Assembly (NCBI GenBank): GCA_035048485.1
Contig: CM068580.1
Span: 38,226,085 to 38,290,084, forward strand
DNA from: Pteria penguin
Taxonomy: Eukaryota; Mollusca; Bivalvia; Pterioida; Pteriidae
Length of the DNA stretch: 64,000 nt
Direction: 5' to 3'
Positions within the stretch are counted from its first letter, which is position 1. Every line of letters starts with the position of its first letter. This document shows positions 11,633 to 24,300 of the stretch, piece by piece. A program made the position numbers and the translations under genes. The notes beneath the pieces are model-generated. The model did no database searches and had not been told where the DNA came from. It worked only from the letters and a program-made list of their open reading frames with translations.

Positions 11633-14600
11633 TGAATAGCTTTAGGCATAAATTTATCTTTTGTATGCAGGGTGTAGTTCTACGTTGATGTAGGAATTAT
11701 AATTGATTGGACCTCGTTGTGGCTTTGTGTGAGGGGAGGTGTGCTATAGCATCTTTTATAGCTGTATCTCCGCTGATAAAAACTATATAATGTAATGAAA
11801 CATCATTTATTGACTAGATATACAAATGATATAATACATAACAAGGCTTGCTGGATGCTTCTAGTCAGTTAACAAACATGAGTATGTACAAGGACATGTT
11901 AAATCATATAAATATAACCATTGAATAGCAACCAAATTCAACAAAACAAGCGATATAGATTGATACAAATATGTCCAAGAAAAGCATCCAATTTAACCAA
12001 TTCATTATCAGAAATGATTTTATGTCAGATACAAGTTATTGTGAAGTGGGCATACTGTGCATTACAAAGTACCGGTATGAACCACTACCTTGCATTAAAA
12101 AACTGGTCATAAATACCGGTATAATTCATTTTGTTGAGTTCCATCTTTGGACTAGAGAAAGAAAGTATATGCAGCATACTTGTTTAGGGAAAGCAGGGAT
12201 GAAAGTACTTGTTGACTTGCAACCGAATTTAAGTATATCTGAAACACATTCCAGTAGTTAGCAGGTTTGTGAGATGATTTAAACATTGTCAATTTTTCAT
12301 TTACTCACACTAAGTGTCACACCCCAGGGTTGGACCTGGACCTGATTGCATAGACTGACCACCACAATCACTTTGCTCCTACATTTCTTATAAAATTCCA
12401 ATAGGTCCTTTCCGAGTTTTGTTTTTCATTATAAAATCTTAAATTTAAGTGGAATTGTTTGTCCATAGGCACATGATTTGAACAATATTCTTTAAGATTA
12501 GTTGAAGCAAAAGGATTATAAGTGAACTAGCCAAAAGAAGAAAGTGATATCTACTCAATGCTTAAAAAACAAATCTGCACTTTGATTTGTCATAATTGGA
12601 ATTCTATAATTGAAACTTCACTATTTGTCCGTAGTCGCGTACATTTATGGTAATATTTAAGAAATTTCAACATGTAATCAAAAACTCTTAATAAATCTAA
12701 TTTAAATATGTACATATTATCTTTCTGAATTTAATTAAAACTCTGAAGTGAATGAAATGTGGAAGGTAAAATTAAACGATTTGTCCATGTACTTGATACA
12801 CATTTTCAGATCTGTTTAATTTGCTGAGCAATTGATACTTGTATTCATCACATGTTCATAGGGCTTAAAAAAAAGGGGGGAGGGGAGCTACCCAAAGCTG
12901 GGCACATGGCTAAGACAACTTTGAACTTTAGAATCATATGGATCAGTATAAATGGTAAAGCAAAGATATCTGATACACAATATATTCACTTAGTTTCTAC
13001 TGTATTAAACAAGATCTAGGATACATCACATTATACTCAGATATTAAATCACTACGAAAAGGATTTAATCACTTCTATGGTAAATTTTCAGCATATATGT
13101 ATTTCACAAGAATAAGTATACAAACATTGCAGTGCATACCTGAAACTGCACTTCATGACAAAAAGAGATTTAACTGACTGCTATATAAGCTGTTGATGTA
13201 TAAAGTCAATTCATCGAGACATGCCAGACACAATGTATTTAGCAAAATTATAAGGACTTATTACAGAGGTATTGTTTTTCCCAAAGTATAACTGAGACAG
13301 CATAATTAAGTGGTACCCATGGTGAAATACTGCAAAGCAAGCAAACATCAAGCAGTCAACGTTATCTTAAAATGCATAAACGCATAAATTAATACGACAC
13401 TGCATCTACAGACAAATTATTTTTGAAATCTAAAAGTTTAAAAATAGCCTCGTGTACAAAAGCTACACAGTATACAAAAAAACTGCCAAAATATACATTG
13501 CAAATATCTGAGAAAGCATTCTTCAAAGTCTGCTACAAAAGTTCTGATTAACGTATGGTAATATAACAAAACATAACCAAATAATGAAAAAATTCATCCT
13601 ATCACCAAGTCCATACCATAAAGATATTATGTGACACTGTGATCTAAAATACTAGATCAAAGCACTGTCTCAGAAATTGGTCGGATATTTATGACTACAA
13701 TAAATCAAACAGTAAACTTGGGGTTTTTTTATCTCTTTATTTAATCGGAAGCTTTATCAAAATTTGACATTTTCAAATGTTTCAATAATCATAAATTGTT
13801 ACTTTTATAAGTATTGGAAAAGGACTTGAGTCTTTGGAGTTTACCATGAATCCACCTTCACAGTGATTATTATTTGTAGTGCAAAGCATATAAAGCCACA
13901 CTTTTAAACTTATTTTCTGCCTACTTATCAAATAAACTTGAACATCGATAGTTATTTAGGACGATAACTAGTCTTACCATCTACACTATTCATTTATACA
14001 AACTAATCTAATATTTCTAAGTCCATTTAAAAAAGGATATATATACAGATGATGTGAAATATGATGCTTTTCTTTTAGAAATAATGCAATTGATTATGCC
14101 TAGTATTTTATATCGCACTTCATCAATAAGAGACACATTAAAAATATTTTGCTATTGATTTCTTAAAAGGCAAAAATATAATAAATAAAATTCAAAAGGT
14201 AAAGGTGAACGAAATTCATACTGCATAACAAACCTAATCTTAAAGTCATTAGGACTACCTAAAGGAGGATCGAAGCCCTGTTGTTGGTGATGTCATAGCC
14301 CTCTTTTTGGTGATGTCTCTATGTATAAATACAGTCTCAACATAATGTGTGAGAATTACTCCAGAATGATTAGTAAACATGAAGAACTTGTTAAAATGAG
14401 TTTCAAAACTTTGATTCAGATTTATTATAGTCTATTTGGAGTAACAGCAATAATTTGGGATTCTGTCCATGTCACTAATGGTCATTGATGGTATTATACA
14501 CTACCGTCCATAAGTAAGTACCCACCCCAGGAATTTTCTATAAAGACAACAAATAATAAATCAACATCTTAGGTTGTTAGATTTTAACTGATAGAATGTC

Positions 14601-15881
14601 AGGACAATTTGTCTGCCAGGAGATGCAGAACATTTGTTAAAGGCATGTCTAAACATATTCAAGTTGTAATAAGGGCAAGAGGAGGGTACACAAAATATTC
14701 GACTGAAATGTGCATTATAGATTAGTATTGCATTTGTATATGATTTTTAAAAAAATGTTTTGTTACTTTTTCATTATAAAACATGCTCTTTCATTGAATA
14801 TAAACAGCAAAATACCTGAATTATTTCTATTTTTTTCGTTTTTGTTAGATTAATTCCAAAAGTATGAAAAATATAAGAGTGTGTACTTATTTATGGAGGG
14901 TAATGTATACAAAGGACAGGCAGTTCATACTTTATTGCTAAAAGATACCTTGTATCATCATTTTAAAAAGTATCAACATGATAAATGTACATAAATGTTC
15001 TATGAACGTCATTATTATAGCAATTTTTTAAATCAATATGGTAAATGCCTCAATATTGTTGAAGTTGAAAGATTAAACAGGGCCGTGCAAACTAAGGATA
15101 TGTTTGACAAGTTACTTTCTACTGGTATCAAAAGAAAAATTACATGCATTAATTGTCTCCTCTGCTTTAATCTAGATGTTAGTCATGCAACATTCTTTGC
15201 CATTGTTGCTGTATGCTGCCATTTTGTTTAGACCAACTTTAAGATAATATCCATTCATTTCAAAATCCTATAGTCAGTATAAAACATGCATAATTTAGAA
15301 AAAGGAAAAGAAAATAAGACATCTTAAAACTGGTCTTAATAGATTCTCTCATGACCAAAGCAGGCAGAACAGATTTCCAATATAAGTATCCAAATTACAC
15401 TAAAAGTATTATAGACAGTCATCATGCAAAGGATTCAATGATCAGTGCCTCTGTTCGTTCATGCAGTGTTGACAAAAATTTCATCTTGAATTATATCTGA
15501 TGCTGTATGTACAGACGTGGAATATGTAGACACTGGCAGTAGGAATTCGGAATATATTCTCTCAAAATTGTATAATTATTATAAAGCATGACACATAAAA
15601 CAAAATAGTGAAAAACAGAAATCTCTATATTATTATGTTCAATGTGACTAATTAACAACATAACCAAACATAATATGACCTTGCTTTAGTAAACATAAAA
15701 GTGTTGACAATGTGCTTTCCCTTTCTAATATATATCTAATATCTACCTCAATACTTAAACAAAACAAATACAAAACTCCTGTTTTGTAGATCTGACACGG
15801 CTTTCATGCTAACATTTCAAATTGTTTTTCATTGTAACAGTATCTTCAGTTAATAAACCTAGATCTAAATCCTTGCAAAGG
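11633..15881. other. Gene-free AT-rich stretch, probably UBE2W 3' UTR and spacer
   Basis: No protein-coding exon is recognised in 4.2 kb directly downstream of the UBE2W stop. On the minus strand candidate AATAAA signals lie at 14931-14936 and 11806-11811, so the UBE2W 3' UTR could run about 0.95 or 4.1 kb. A TA-flanked MITE occupies 14497-14907. The small ORFs at 11921-12261 and 14995-15231 look random. Confidence 0.5.
14497..14907. mobile_element. Tc1/mariner-type MITE, about 410 bp
   Basis: Inverted ends CACTACCGTCCATAAGTAAG at left and, read in reverse, CATTACCCTCCATAAATAAG at right, each flanked by TA (14497-14498 and 14906-14907). The internal sequence has no ORF. The TA target site and imperfect TIRs suggest a deletion derivative of a Tc1/mariner element. 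Confidence 0.75.
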
Positions 15882-18800
15882 TCATACTTGATCATCTGAA
15901 AAATAACATACAAGATATTACTGCATACAAAGAAAAACAAACAAAAAATTGAGCATTCATAGAAATATATTGCCAGTACCATGAATACAGTCTGATCTAG
16001 ATTTTCCCCAAGTATAAACATTCATTGATACTGATAAAGTTTGTAGTAACACATAAGCACAAAGATCATTATATAGCTCGAAATGTAAGGGACTTTTGAA
16101 ACTTGCTTAGGCTTTTGGTAGGTTTGATTTTGCAAAGCTTCCATATTGCTATCTTCGCTAGCCAAGACTCCAATATGTTACTGTCATGAGATGAGTAACA
16201 GATTGGAGCCTTGGCTAGCAAAGATGCTGTGTAGGTTAAGTTTCAGGTTTTCGATGTTTTAGCTATCAAAGTGTAACGGAATCTATGAAAATATTCACCA
16301 TAATGTAAATAATTCAAATTTAAATTCACATACAAATTTCAGATGTGCCATGAAATGTTATTTGTAAGTTCAGAGATGTAAGTAAACATACAAGTGAAAA
16401 AGTATTGCCCATAGGACAATCATACTGGATTCAGAGGAACCACATGCAAGCCCAAAGAATTCTAATGCTCTTTGTTTTATAATTAAGTCAAGACTTACAT
16501 GTTCAGAATGAATTCATATCTTTTAAAATATTTCTTATCTAGCCCTCATTTTTACACTGTGATACCAGCATATTATTTTCATCATTATCATGGAAAGTAT
16601 ACAGAAAAAAATGCATTTACAGTATAGATGCAGTAACAGCATTATGTAAGAATACTTGACTTACACTACAGTGTTATATTTATTTCATTCCTATTAAAAC
16701 AGTACTGCATTAAGTTTCCATTTTTTTCACAATTTGTTTTTATGTCTTACCATGATACCACCATCTTGTTTTCTTGGGATTTTTACTGCATGTCTTCACA
16801 TAAAAAGAATTGTCTGGAGGTCTTTTCTGAAAATGATGAATAAATTTTGATTTATCATTTTCTATTACATTTAAGTACAAGGTTTTTTCATATGTTTTAT
16901 ATTACCAATAAGTTTCATCAATATAAATATGTAACTAAATTCTTCTACTCAATTAAATTATTAAACAGGAGGCCAAACTAGGTTGCATTGCTCTCTCATA
17001 TACACATCTGATAATATATTTTAAGGCAAAAACATTGCTTTAACTAATGCCCATTCGTACATAGTGGCAATTATAACAATACTTTACCTATGTCTATTGT
17101 TTTTGTTTAAATAGAATAATCTCCAATCTGTACATGAAAAAGCATAATATCTAAGAGAAAGATCATGAAGAATTACATCAAGAAAAAAACAAACTGAAAG
17201 AAGCTTAATAAATAAATCATGGACAAGTTGTATGTGAAGAGGCATAGCTATGAGTTATTAATAAAGTGTGAAAATACATACCTTTTCTTTACAACTGGAC
17301 AGCATACTGACTACACTGAGACAGACTGACTGGACAGACAGGGCAGGTGACCAATCATCAGTAAGTATTGAAAGACATATATGACCATTGCTGTACACAT
17401 GTGGGTGAAGGGGAATGTTTTCCCCTATAAACATCACCTGAAAAAAATTATCAAAGTTGATACATGTATAAAATGAGACTCCGACTTACATGAGAACAAA
17501 AATATTACAAAACGTTAAGTAACTAGAATATAGGCAAAGCCATTGTGTGTCCTTGACCTTTGACCCCAAAATCCAAAGATTTCTCTTTTTATCATTTTGC
17601 ATCTGTACATTAACTGTAAGACCTATAGGGTGTAAGTCTTTAGAGTTGTTGCATCACAACCAATGTATTTACAGCGGATAGATGGACAGAAAGAGAGACA
17701 AAGATATATTCTTATTGGGCAAACACATATCAATACAAGGCCCTAATGAAATTTGATCACCCTTGATGTTTGCTGAAATTGTTCCATATGACCATTTAGA
17801 GTCACAATCATCCTGTTCTTCTTTAACACAAGGACAAAAATGATGAATGGTGATCCATTTAAATATTTACAATAGATAAAAATATAATTAACACATGAAT
17901 TTTATTTGATCTTGCCAAGAAAGAATAAGAATATCTTGTAAAGTATTGTGATATATCTCAACTTGCACTGATGGCAGCTGTGGACAGTAGTATAACATTT
18001 TAATATCAGAAACTGTTGATGACTGTAACAGATAACCTTTGTTATTCACTGTTTGGAAGATAGTTTTCTTACTGTACTACCACTAAGATCCAAACCCTCC
18101 CTCCCATCAAACAGGGCTCTAGAGAAAGACTTGGTTCATACCATCCAACATCTTGTGTCGCTCCCTCTCATCAAAAAGGGTCATAGTGAAAACTCTTAGT
18201 TCAAAGTGTCCCATATCTTAGTGAATGTCATACCAAACTTTACCACTAAGACCAAATCCTTCTCTATCTCATCATACTGGGCTCTAGTGAAAAATGTAGT
18301 TCAATGCATCCAACATTTTAATGTATATCATACCAAACTTTATTGTATCTGAACCCTAATGATCAGGTCTAAGAATCAAACCATTATAATATAAGATTAA
18401 GATCAATGACCGTAGACTCAGATGAGAGCTTTAAGTAACTTGCTTTAAAAAGTTTAAGTAATTATCAATAACCTATCTGTGACATCTGTTGATAGTGTTA
18501 TGATTTAAGTTGGACTCATTCTATTTATAAACATGTGCCATTCTATTTTGGATAGACTATAAGCAGTTGAACTTTGAAAACTCAAAGAGTAATGGACCAT
18601 CAATATCACTTTGAATTTTGGTTGATTCAAGTTTGGAAGTGTCAGTGTTGTTAATAAAATAAATAGAAATGTTGTAAGAGCTACATAATTACTGTGAGTT
18701 TCTGGGGTCTCTTGAGTTTCTGACATTTTAGTTATTGAAGTTCAATTAACTGTATATATAATAACAAGCATATGTCATAAAATACATCAGTATTTACAGA

Positions 18801-21141
18801 TATGAAATACAGAAGATTTCATATATAAGTCCAAAAAGTCAAACCCAAGCATAGAGTCTGTTGTCTGTCAGTTGTGGTTCTTAACTTTTTCACAATTTCA
18901 ACTTCTTCAGAACAATTGAAGAATTTTGATGAAATATAAAGGACATAAAGAACTAAAAGTTCCCCATAAAGTTGTATTTTTTTTTCAGCCAGATCTGTCA
19001 AGGGATGGATCCAGAACAAGGAGGGATAAACCCAAGAGAATATCCTCCTTTGACATTGCTCTACATTAGTAACCTCACTCTTTGACAAACGTCATGATTT
19101 CATTATTACCAACTTCCCTTTTCTGAGTAGCAACATACAGATACTTTCTAATTTTGTAAGTGCACAACATACTTAGGTGAGTGATACAGATTTCCTTTAA
19201 CTTCTTGTTATAATGCAACACTATTTACCTGTGGGGAATCAAATGGATATCTGGATCCAAATTTAAACATCAGCTGGAATTTTTCACCTTCATACAGTGA
19301 CTCTGGAGCACCATCAATATCTACTATCCATCTGTAAAATAATAATCATTACTTCAAAATATTTAAGAGATCAAACATATACATTATAATATATTTTCAT
19401 TGCTGTTTATAGTTTTTGAGGTAATTACATTGTATTTTTATCGTAAAAAGGATGGTTCTATCTTCATTATTTGTTGTTGTTGTTGTTGTTGTTGTTGTCA
19501 TTAAGTTTCAATTGCATCATAATCAATGGTAAACACAGTATAATTTACTTACTCTGAGAGATTTTTGTATATGCTTTCTGCATCAACCTTCACTCCTTTT
19601 GGTGGATCTTTTGTCAATGCTTGAAGTTCTTTTTGCAATCTTTTCTGTGAATGAAGTGTTACAGTTTTGTAATTGTTTATTTGTTTAACTTAGGAACTGA
19701 TTTTAGCCATCTTCTTAAATGAGTCTCTTATTCACAGAGAGTAGGTCAAATCCAGCATCTATAGCTGAGTTTTCCTAGTGCTTAAAGATTCAGAGTTTTG
19801 GTCAGAACCTAACAATGGCAAATCTTTCTGATTCATTTTACACTTGTTGTTAAGAGACATTGTTCGTCAACATTTAAGAAGTTTACAGCTACTCAGATAT
19901 GATATATTTTGTGTACAAATTCTTAGAAATGATAACTGCTCTGGGTGAACATCTATTGTAAACATTATTCTGTATTTCATCAACATGTGTGTATTTAACA
20001 GGAAGTTTACTGTATGAATTTTCAATTTTCAATTTTCAATACCTTTCAATTTAGTACTTTCAAAATCATGAAAATTGTCTCTCAGAACAGAGATTGTTTT
20101 GCACTTGAGATATGAATGAGAGGGTGGGCCAAACAGACGCAATGAAAATGTGATGGTTATACAGTGTGATGCACACCAGATAGGATCAAATGCGACAGAG
20201 TAAGTAATTATATATACTTTTAGTTGTGGTAAGCAGGTTGGGTATAGGTTCAAATTGGGGTATATACCCCGATCGAGGTAAAATACCCTGATTTGGGTAT
20301 CAAAATTCTAATCGAAAGTAATATTACTTCAAAATTTCAAATAAGTAATAACAGGTCGCATCATAAAACTAAAAGTGGAGGGCTTTTATATAAGGCCTCC
20401 TGTTCTAATTATCATTACCAGATCTGAGAAAATAAATGTCAAAAATATATTGTGGTATTACATAATCTGTTTCTCAGATCTGGTAAAAATTAGAACAGAA
20501 GTTTTTGTATAAAAGTTCTTCCACTTTTAGTGATATGATGCGACCTGTAATTACATCTTCGAAATTAAGAAGTAATCATACTTTTGATATAAGAATTTTG
20601 ATACTCTGATCAGGGTATTTTACCTTGATCGGGGTATATCCCCCGATTTGAACCTATATCCAACTTGGTAAAAACCGTCTTTAATTTAGTTACGACTGCA
20701 ATGGAAGAGCTATTTTGTCCCGTCTCTGAGACAGGACAAAATAGCTCTTCCGTTGCAGTCGTAACTTAATTAAACTACACAAATAAAAATATGATCATGT
20801 TAATTTGTTTTCTCAAATGATTCAAATTCCCATCCATGCATTCCGTCTCACCACTCGACTTCATCAGCAGATTTGACTTCATCAACAGATTTCAGTTACT
20901 AATCATGTTATGAGTACCACAGCATGACACAGATGTTAGGGATATTGTCACTGATGCTGCCGGAATAAAAACATATCAAACATATCTATACATGATTAAG
21001 AATACTCTAAATGAATAATGTGTTGGTATAAGAACACCTCTGTCATGTTAATAATGTCAATATACGCTGGTGACAATATTAAACGTAAAGAAATATAAAA
21101 AGGAAATAAATGTCATTCCGTTATACCTCCATAGAGGCCAT
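15882..21141 (-). CDS. UBE2W: Ubiquitin-conjugating enzyme E2 W, six coding exons, 151 aa
   Basis: E2 enzyme that in vertebrates attaches ubiquitin to the alpha-amino group of substrates with disordered N-termini. Coding exons in reading order are 21127-21141, 19553-19644, 19229-19331, 17282-17437, 16751-16826 and 15882-15895. All have GT-AG borders and sum to 456 nt with no phase conflict. The protein starts MASMEKRLQKELQALTKDPP and contains WIVDIDGAP, LYEGEKFQLMFKF, SRYPFDSPQVMF, HPHVYSNGHICLSILTDDW (active-site Cys91) and SVQSVCLSVVSMLSSCKEK. It ends WWYHDDQV, matching the human end WWYHDDTC and the human length of 151. The first exon codes only five residues. The last one is 14 coding bases, found because TATCATG is followed by a strong donor GTAAGA and an acceptor TTTTTCAG at 15896-15903. 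Retention of the last intron would instead give WWYHGKT and stop at 16740. Confidence 0.95.
18078..18350. repeat. Degenerate tandem repeat in UBE2W intron 3
   Basis: Two to three diverged units of about 80-120 bp share 'ccactaaga.c.aa', 'tc.tctcatca.a..ggg.tctagtgaaaa' and 'cat.ccaacat...aatgt.tatcataccaaacttta'. There is no coding potential. Confidence 0.6.
20237..20664. repeat. Long imperfect palindrome (foldback element), 428 bp
   Basis: Left and right halves mirror each other over about 200 bases each: 'gttgggtataggttcaaatt' against its reverse near 20664, 'gtatcaaaattct', 'ggtcgcatcat', 'aaaagtgga' and 'gttctaatt...accagatctgaga' each recur inverted. The centre is near 20450. It lies in UBE2W intron 1 and has no ORF. 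It looks like a foldback or MITE element. Confidence 0.8.
20680..20774. repeat. Perfect-like hairpin, 41-bp arms
   Basis: Arm 20680-20720 is repeated in reverse complement at 20734-20774 with few mismatches and a 13-base loop. The arms contain AGAGCTATTTTGTCC. It lies 15 bases from the end of the preceding palindrome, so the two may be parts of one element. Confidence 0.8.
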
Positions 21142-21354
21142 ATTTTCTGTTTACATTTAGTTTCGTATTAAAACTATTTGTAGTATTAAAAATCGTAGCC
21201 AATAAATCATACCTGCAAAATACAGATGTATAGTGGTTAAATGAGATCTATTTCAAACTTCGCATTCCTTCTTTCCGTAAATACCCATGTGTACATGTGG
21301 AATACGAAACTTTAAAGTAGGAATTCTACTTCCACATTCACGTCAACATCGAAC
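21142..21354. promoter_or_regulatory. Shared divergent promoter of UBE2W and BPNT2
   Basis: Only 213 bp separate the two opposite start codons. A CCAAT word (GTAGCCAATAA) is at 21199-21203. I see no convincing TATA box at a fixed distance from either start. Both are broadly expressed housekeeping-type genes, for which bidirectional promoters are common. The promoter role is inferred from gene arrangement. Confidence 0.6.
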
Positions 21355-24300
21355 ATGGGGCCAGCGAACATTAAATTAAACCCTGTAGGAGCAGCAGCCT
21401 GTATAGCACTGGGATTGTGTATTGTTATATATGTATTCGGTTTACCAGATTGGTTCCAGAAAGAACAAAAGATTAGCATGAAAGAGTTGCTATCTGTCAG
21501 TATTGAACTTGCAAAAAGAGGGGGGTTGCGCGTACGACAGATAAGAGAAGATGATGCGTTGTCAGAGAAAATTAAAGGAAAGACTGCAGAAGGAGCAAAT
21601 GAAATGTTAACAAGAGGAGACGAAGAATCGCACAGAGCTATTGTGTATGGGTTCGCTAAAACCTACCCAGGACTACAGGTTATATGCATATAAATAACAT
21701 TTTCATCGAGTCAGGTTAAGTCGCCCCAAGATTAAGTTGCCCCAAAGTAAAATCACCCAATATCTGTCAAGTCGCCCCATGATGTCAAGCCAAGTCACCT
21801 CAAATGATTGTTTCAAACACTTAGACTATTTATATTAATTATCAATCATCTCAATGTTCTCTCCTAATTGTACTAGTTAACATTTGGTTAAAAGATGTTG
21901 AAAATAGTGGAGATACATGTACATGTACTGATGGACATAAAAATGTAGATAATCAAACAAGAGATTAGATTGAACAAGGACTTATAAACTTGTTTATAAG
22001 TCCTTGGATTGAATAACATACATAGAATAAATTCTGTTGGCCAAAATCCAGCAATCATTATCATTAAAGCTGTATTTATCAATCTGGGGCCAGTTGTTAA
22101 AAACTTTAACCAATGGTTAAATTTCATCTGACTATATAGTAGAAATGGGAAGAATTTAAATCATAGTCTCTGTACTGATTTGTAGTATATATAACAAACT
22201 TTGTAACTTTTATACAGAAATTTTATAGATTAAATCAATTGTCTCTCAAACTTTAACCATTGGTTGGCTTAACCAGTGGTTAAAGTTTTGAACAACTGGT
22301 TACAGACGAGTGCATTTCACTTTAGCGCCTGGTTGCACAGAAATTCCATTACAACTGTATCATGCACAGATCCACAGGGGTGGACCAGTTGTCTGGACCC
22401 ACCCTAAGATTAGGCGAAAATTATTTTCTTGTTACTTTTTAGTGTGAATTAAAGTAATTTTACACACAAAAACATGGTTGGAACCCCCCCTCTCCCCCTC
22501 TTCAGAAAATTCATTCAGGGTAATCCCTCTCTTGACCAAATTTCTTGATCTGCACCTGTATACAGTAAGTAAAACAAAGAATATACAGTAATCATAATGA
22601 CAATAATAGCTCCTCCATAATTTATTGAGCAAGTTTATGTGCACATGTGTGTTTGAAAATCCTAAGTTTTAGAATTTTAAGTGGTTGCTGGTACATATAT
22701 ATGTAGTCTGGAATACATGTAATGAAAACAGGTGTATGAAATTGTATCAAATGATGGAACTACATGTAAAATCATTTAATATTTACTTTGTAGTGAAATG
22801 ATTGTGTGTTCTTAAATGTCCCTGTTTGAACTGGCATGGTTAAGCCTGTTTACTTGGTTTCAGAATCAGAGTTTTGTAGTTCAAATCTTACTTGAGTCTT
22901 GGCACTGTTCTACGTGTAAATGAAAATTTATCTTTCCACTGAGACAGTGAAAAAAATGGTCCAATGTCACAATGGACATTGGCATGAAAATGAAACCTCT
23001 ACCTTCTACGGTAGTCTCACTGTTTCAATTATCAATAGATTATGTTACTGAGGTCCAAATTTAGCAGGGCACCAGACAGGTGCCTTCACTGAACAATGTA
23101 TGGTTGGAAAATTCTAGGCATGTCATTGAACAATAATTTATCATTTACTTGTGATATTTTGACATACTCAGTTTTTACATATACAACTATAATCTTTAGA
23201 TACTGTATACACAATAGAAGTGATATACATGTGCATGTATCATATATCCATTACATACCGGTACATTTACAATCATTTACATCTATTGTTTTATATTTGA
23301 CAACATAGGATTGAGATGTAGAAATTAAAAATCATCAGTGTAATAAGAAATATCATTTGTGAACCTGAGCTTCTGAAACTTTAGGAAGGCAGTCTGATTC
23401 ATCCACCATAGGAGACTAAGCATTAATCTTTAGTGCTAGTATGATTAAGTAATGGATTCATCTTGTAGAAAAATTTTAATTTCCGTCAAATTATAGATCA
23501 ATCAAATGACTTTCAAGGAAAGGTGCTGGCAAGATTTATGCTCAGTTCCCTATGGTGTGCATTATTTTTTTCTGTCAAATTTCCGAATGAGTATCTTAAT
23601 CTTCTGTTATTTCAGGTTGTATCTGAGGAAACAGATTTGAAACCTGTTAATTTCAAGTCCATACCTAATGTCAATACCAAAGTTGCTGAAGTGGATAGTA
23701 TCATTTCCAGTGATTCTTCTGTATCATTTAATGATGTTACAGTGTGGGTTGATCCCTTAGATGCCACCCAAGAGTATACTGGTACCTTTTTTCTTCTACT
23801 TACAAAGTCAGTCAGATTTAATTTATGGTACATGTATACTTTGTTGTCCATTCACTTGCCTGTCTATTGGTGAACTTTTGGTCATTCTTAAGTCACCTTG
23901 GAATAATCTTAAAATAGTCTAGTTTTTAGTTCACCTGAGCCAAAGGCTTGAGCTATTGTAATCAATCGTAGTCTGTCCGTCTGTCTGCCATCTGTCGTCC
24001 GTTTTTTCGACTTTTTTTTTTACTTAGTACTTTCAATGCAGAAAAGTGCCATGTTTTTCAGTTAATTGATAATGATGACTTCTTATGGCCTAATTTGATC
24101 ATAATTATGGTAAGAAATATCATTGTGAAAGAATTTTGTCAATATCTCAATTTTTGGATTTTTTATGAATTTGTTAAGACTTCAAAAAAAAAGGGAGGGG
24201 GGGGGGGGGTTGGCCATTTTTCACATTTTCAACTTTTTCTGCAAAACTGTTCGAAGGATTTTAATAAATGTTGGTAGAAATAAATCACTTATGATCCCCT

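Noticed and set aside
15809..16021. 70-codon minus-strand ORF (MFILGENLDQ...)
   Set aside because: It overlaps the UBE2W terminal coding exon in another frame; the UBE2W reading is supported by splice sites and family match.
21690..21800. Repeated 'aagtcgcccca' words after BPNT2 exon 1
   Set aside because: A few short irregular copies only; too little to define an element.
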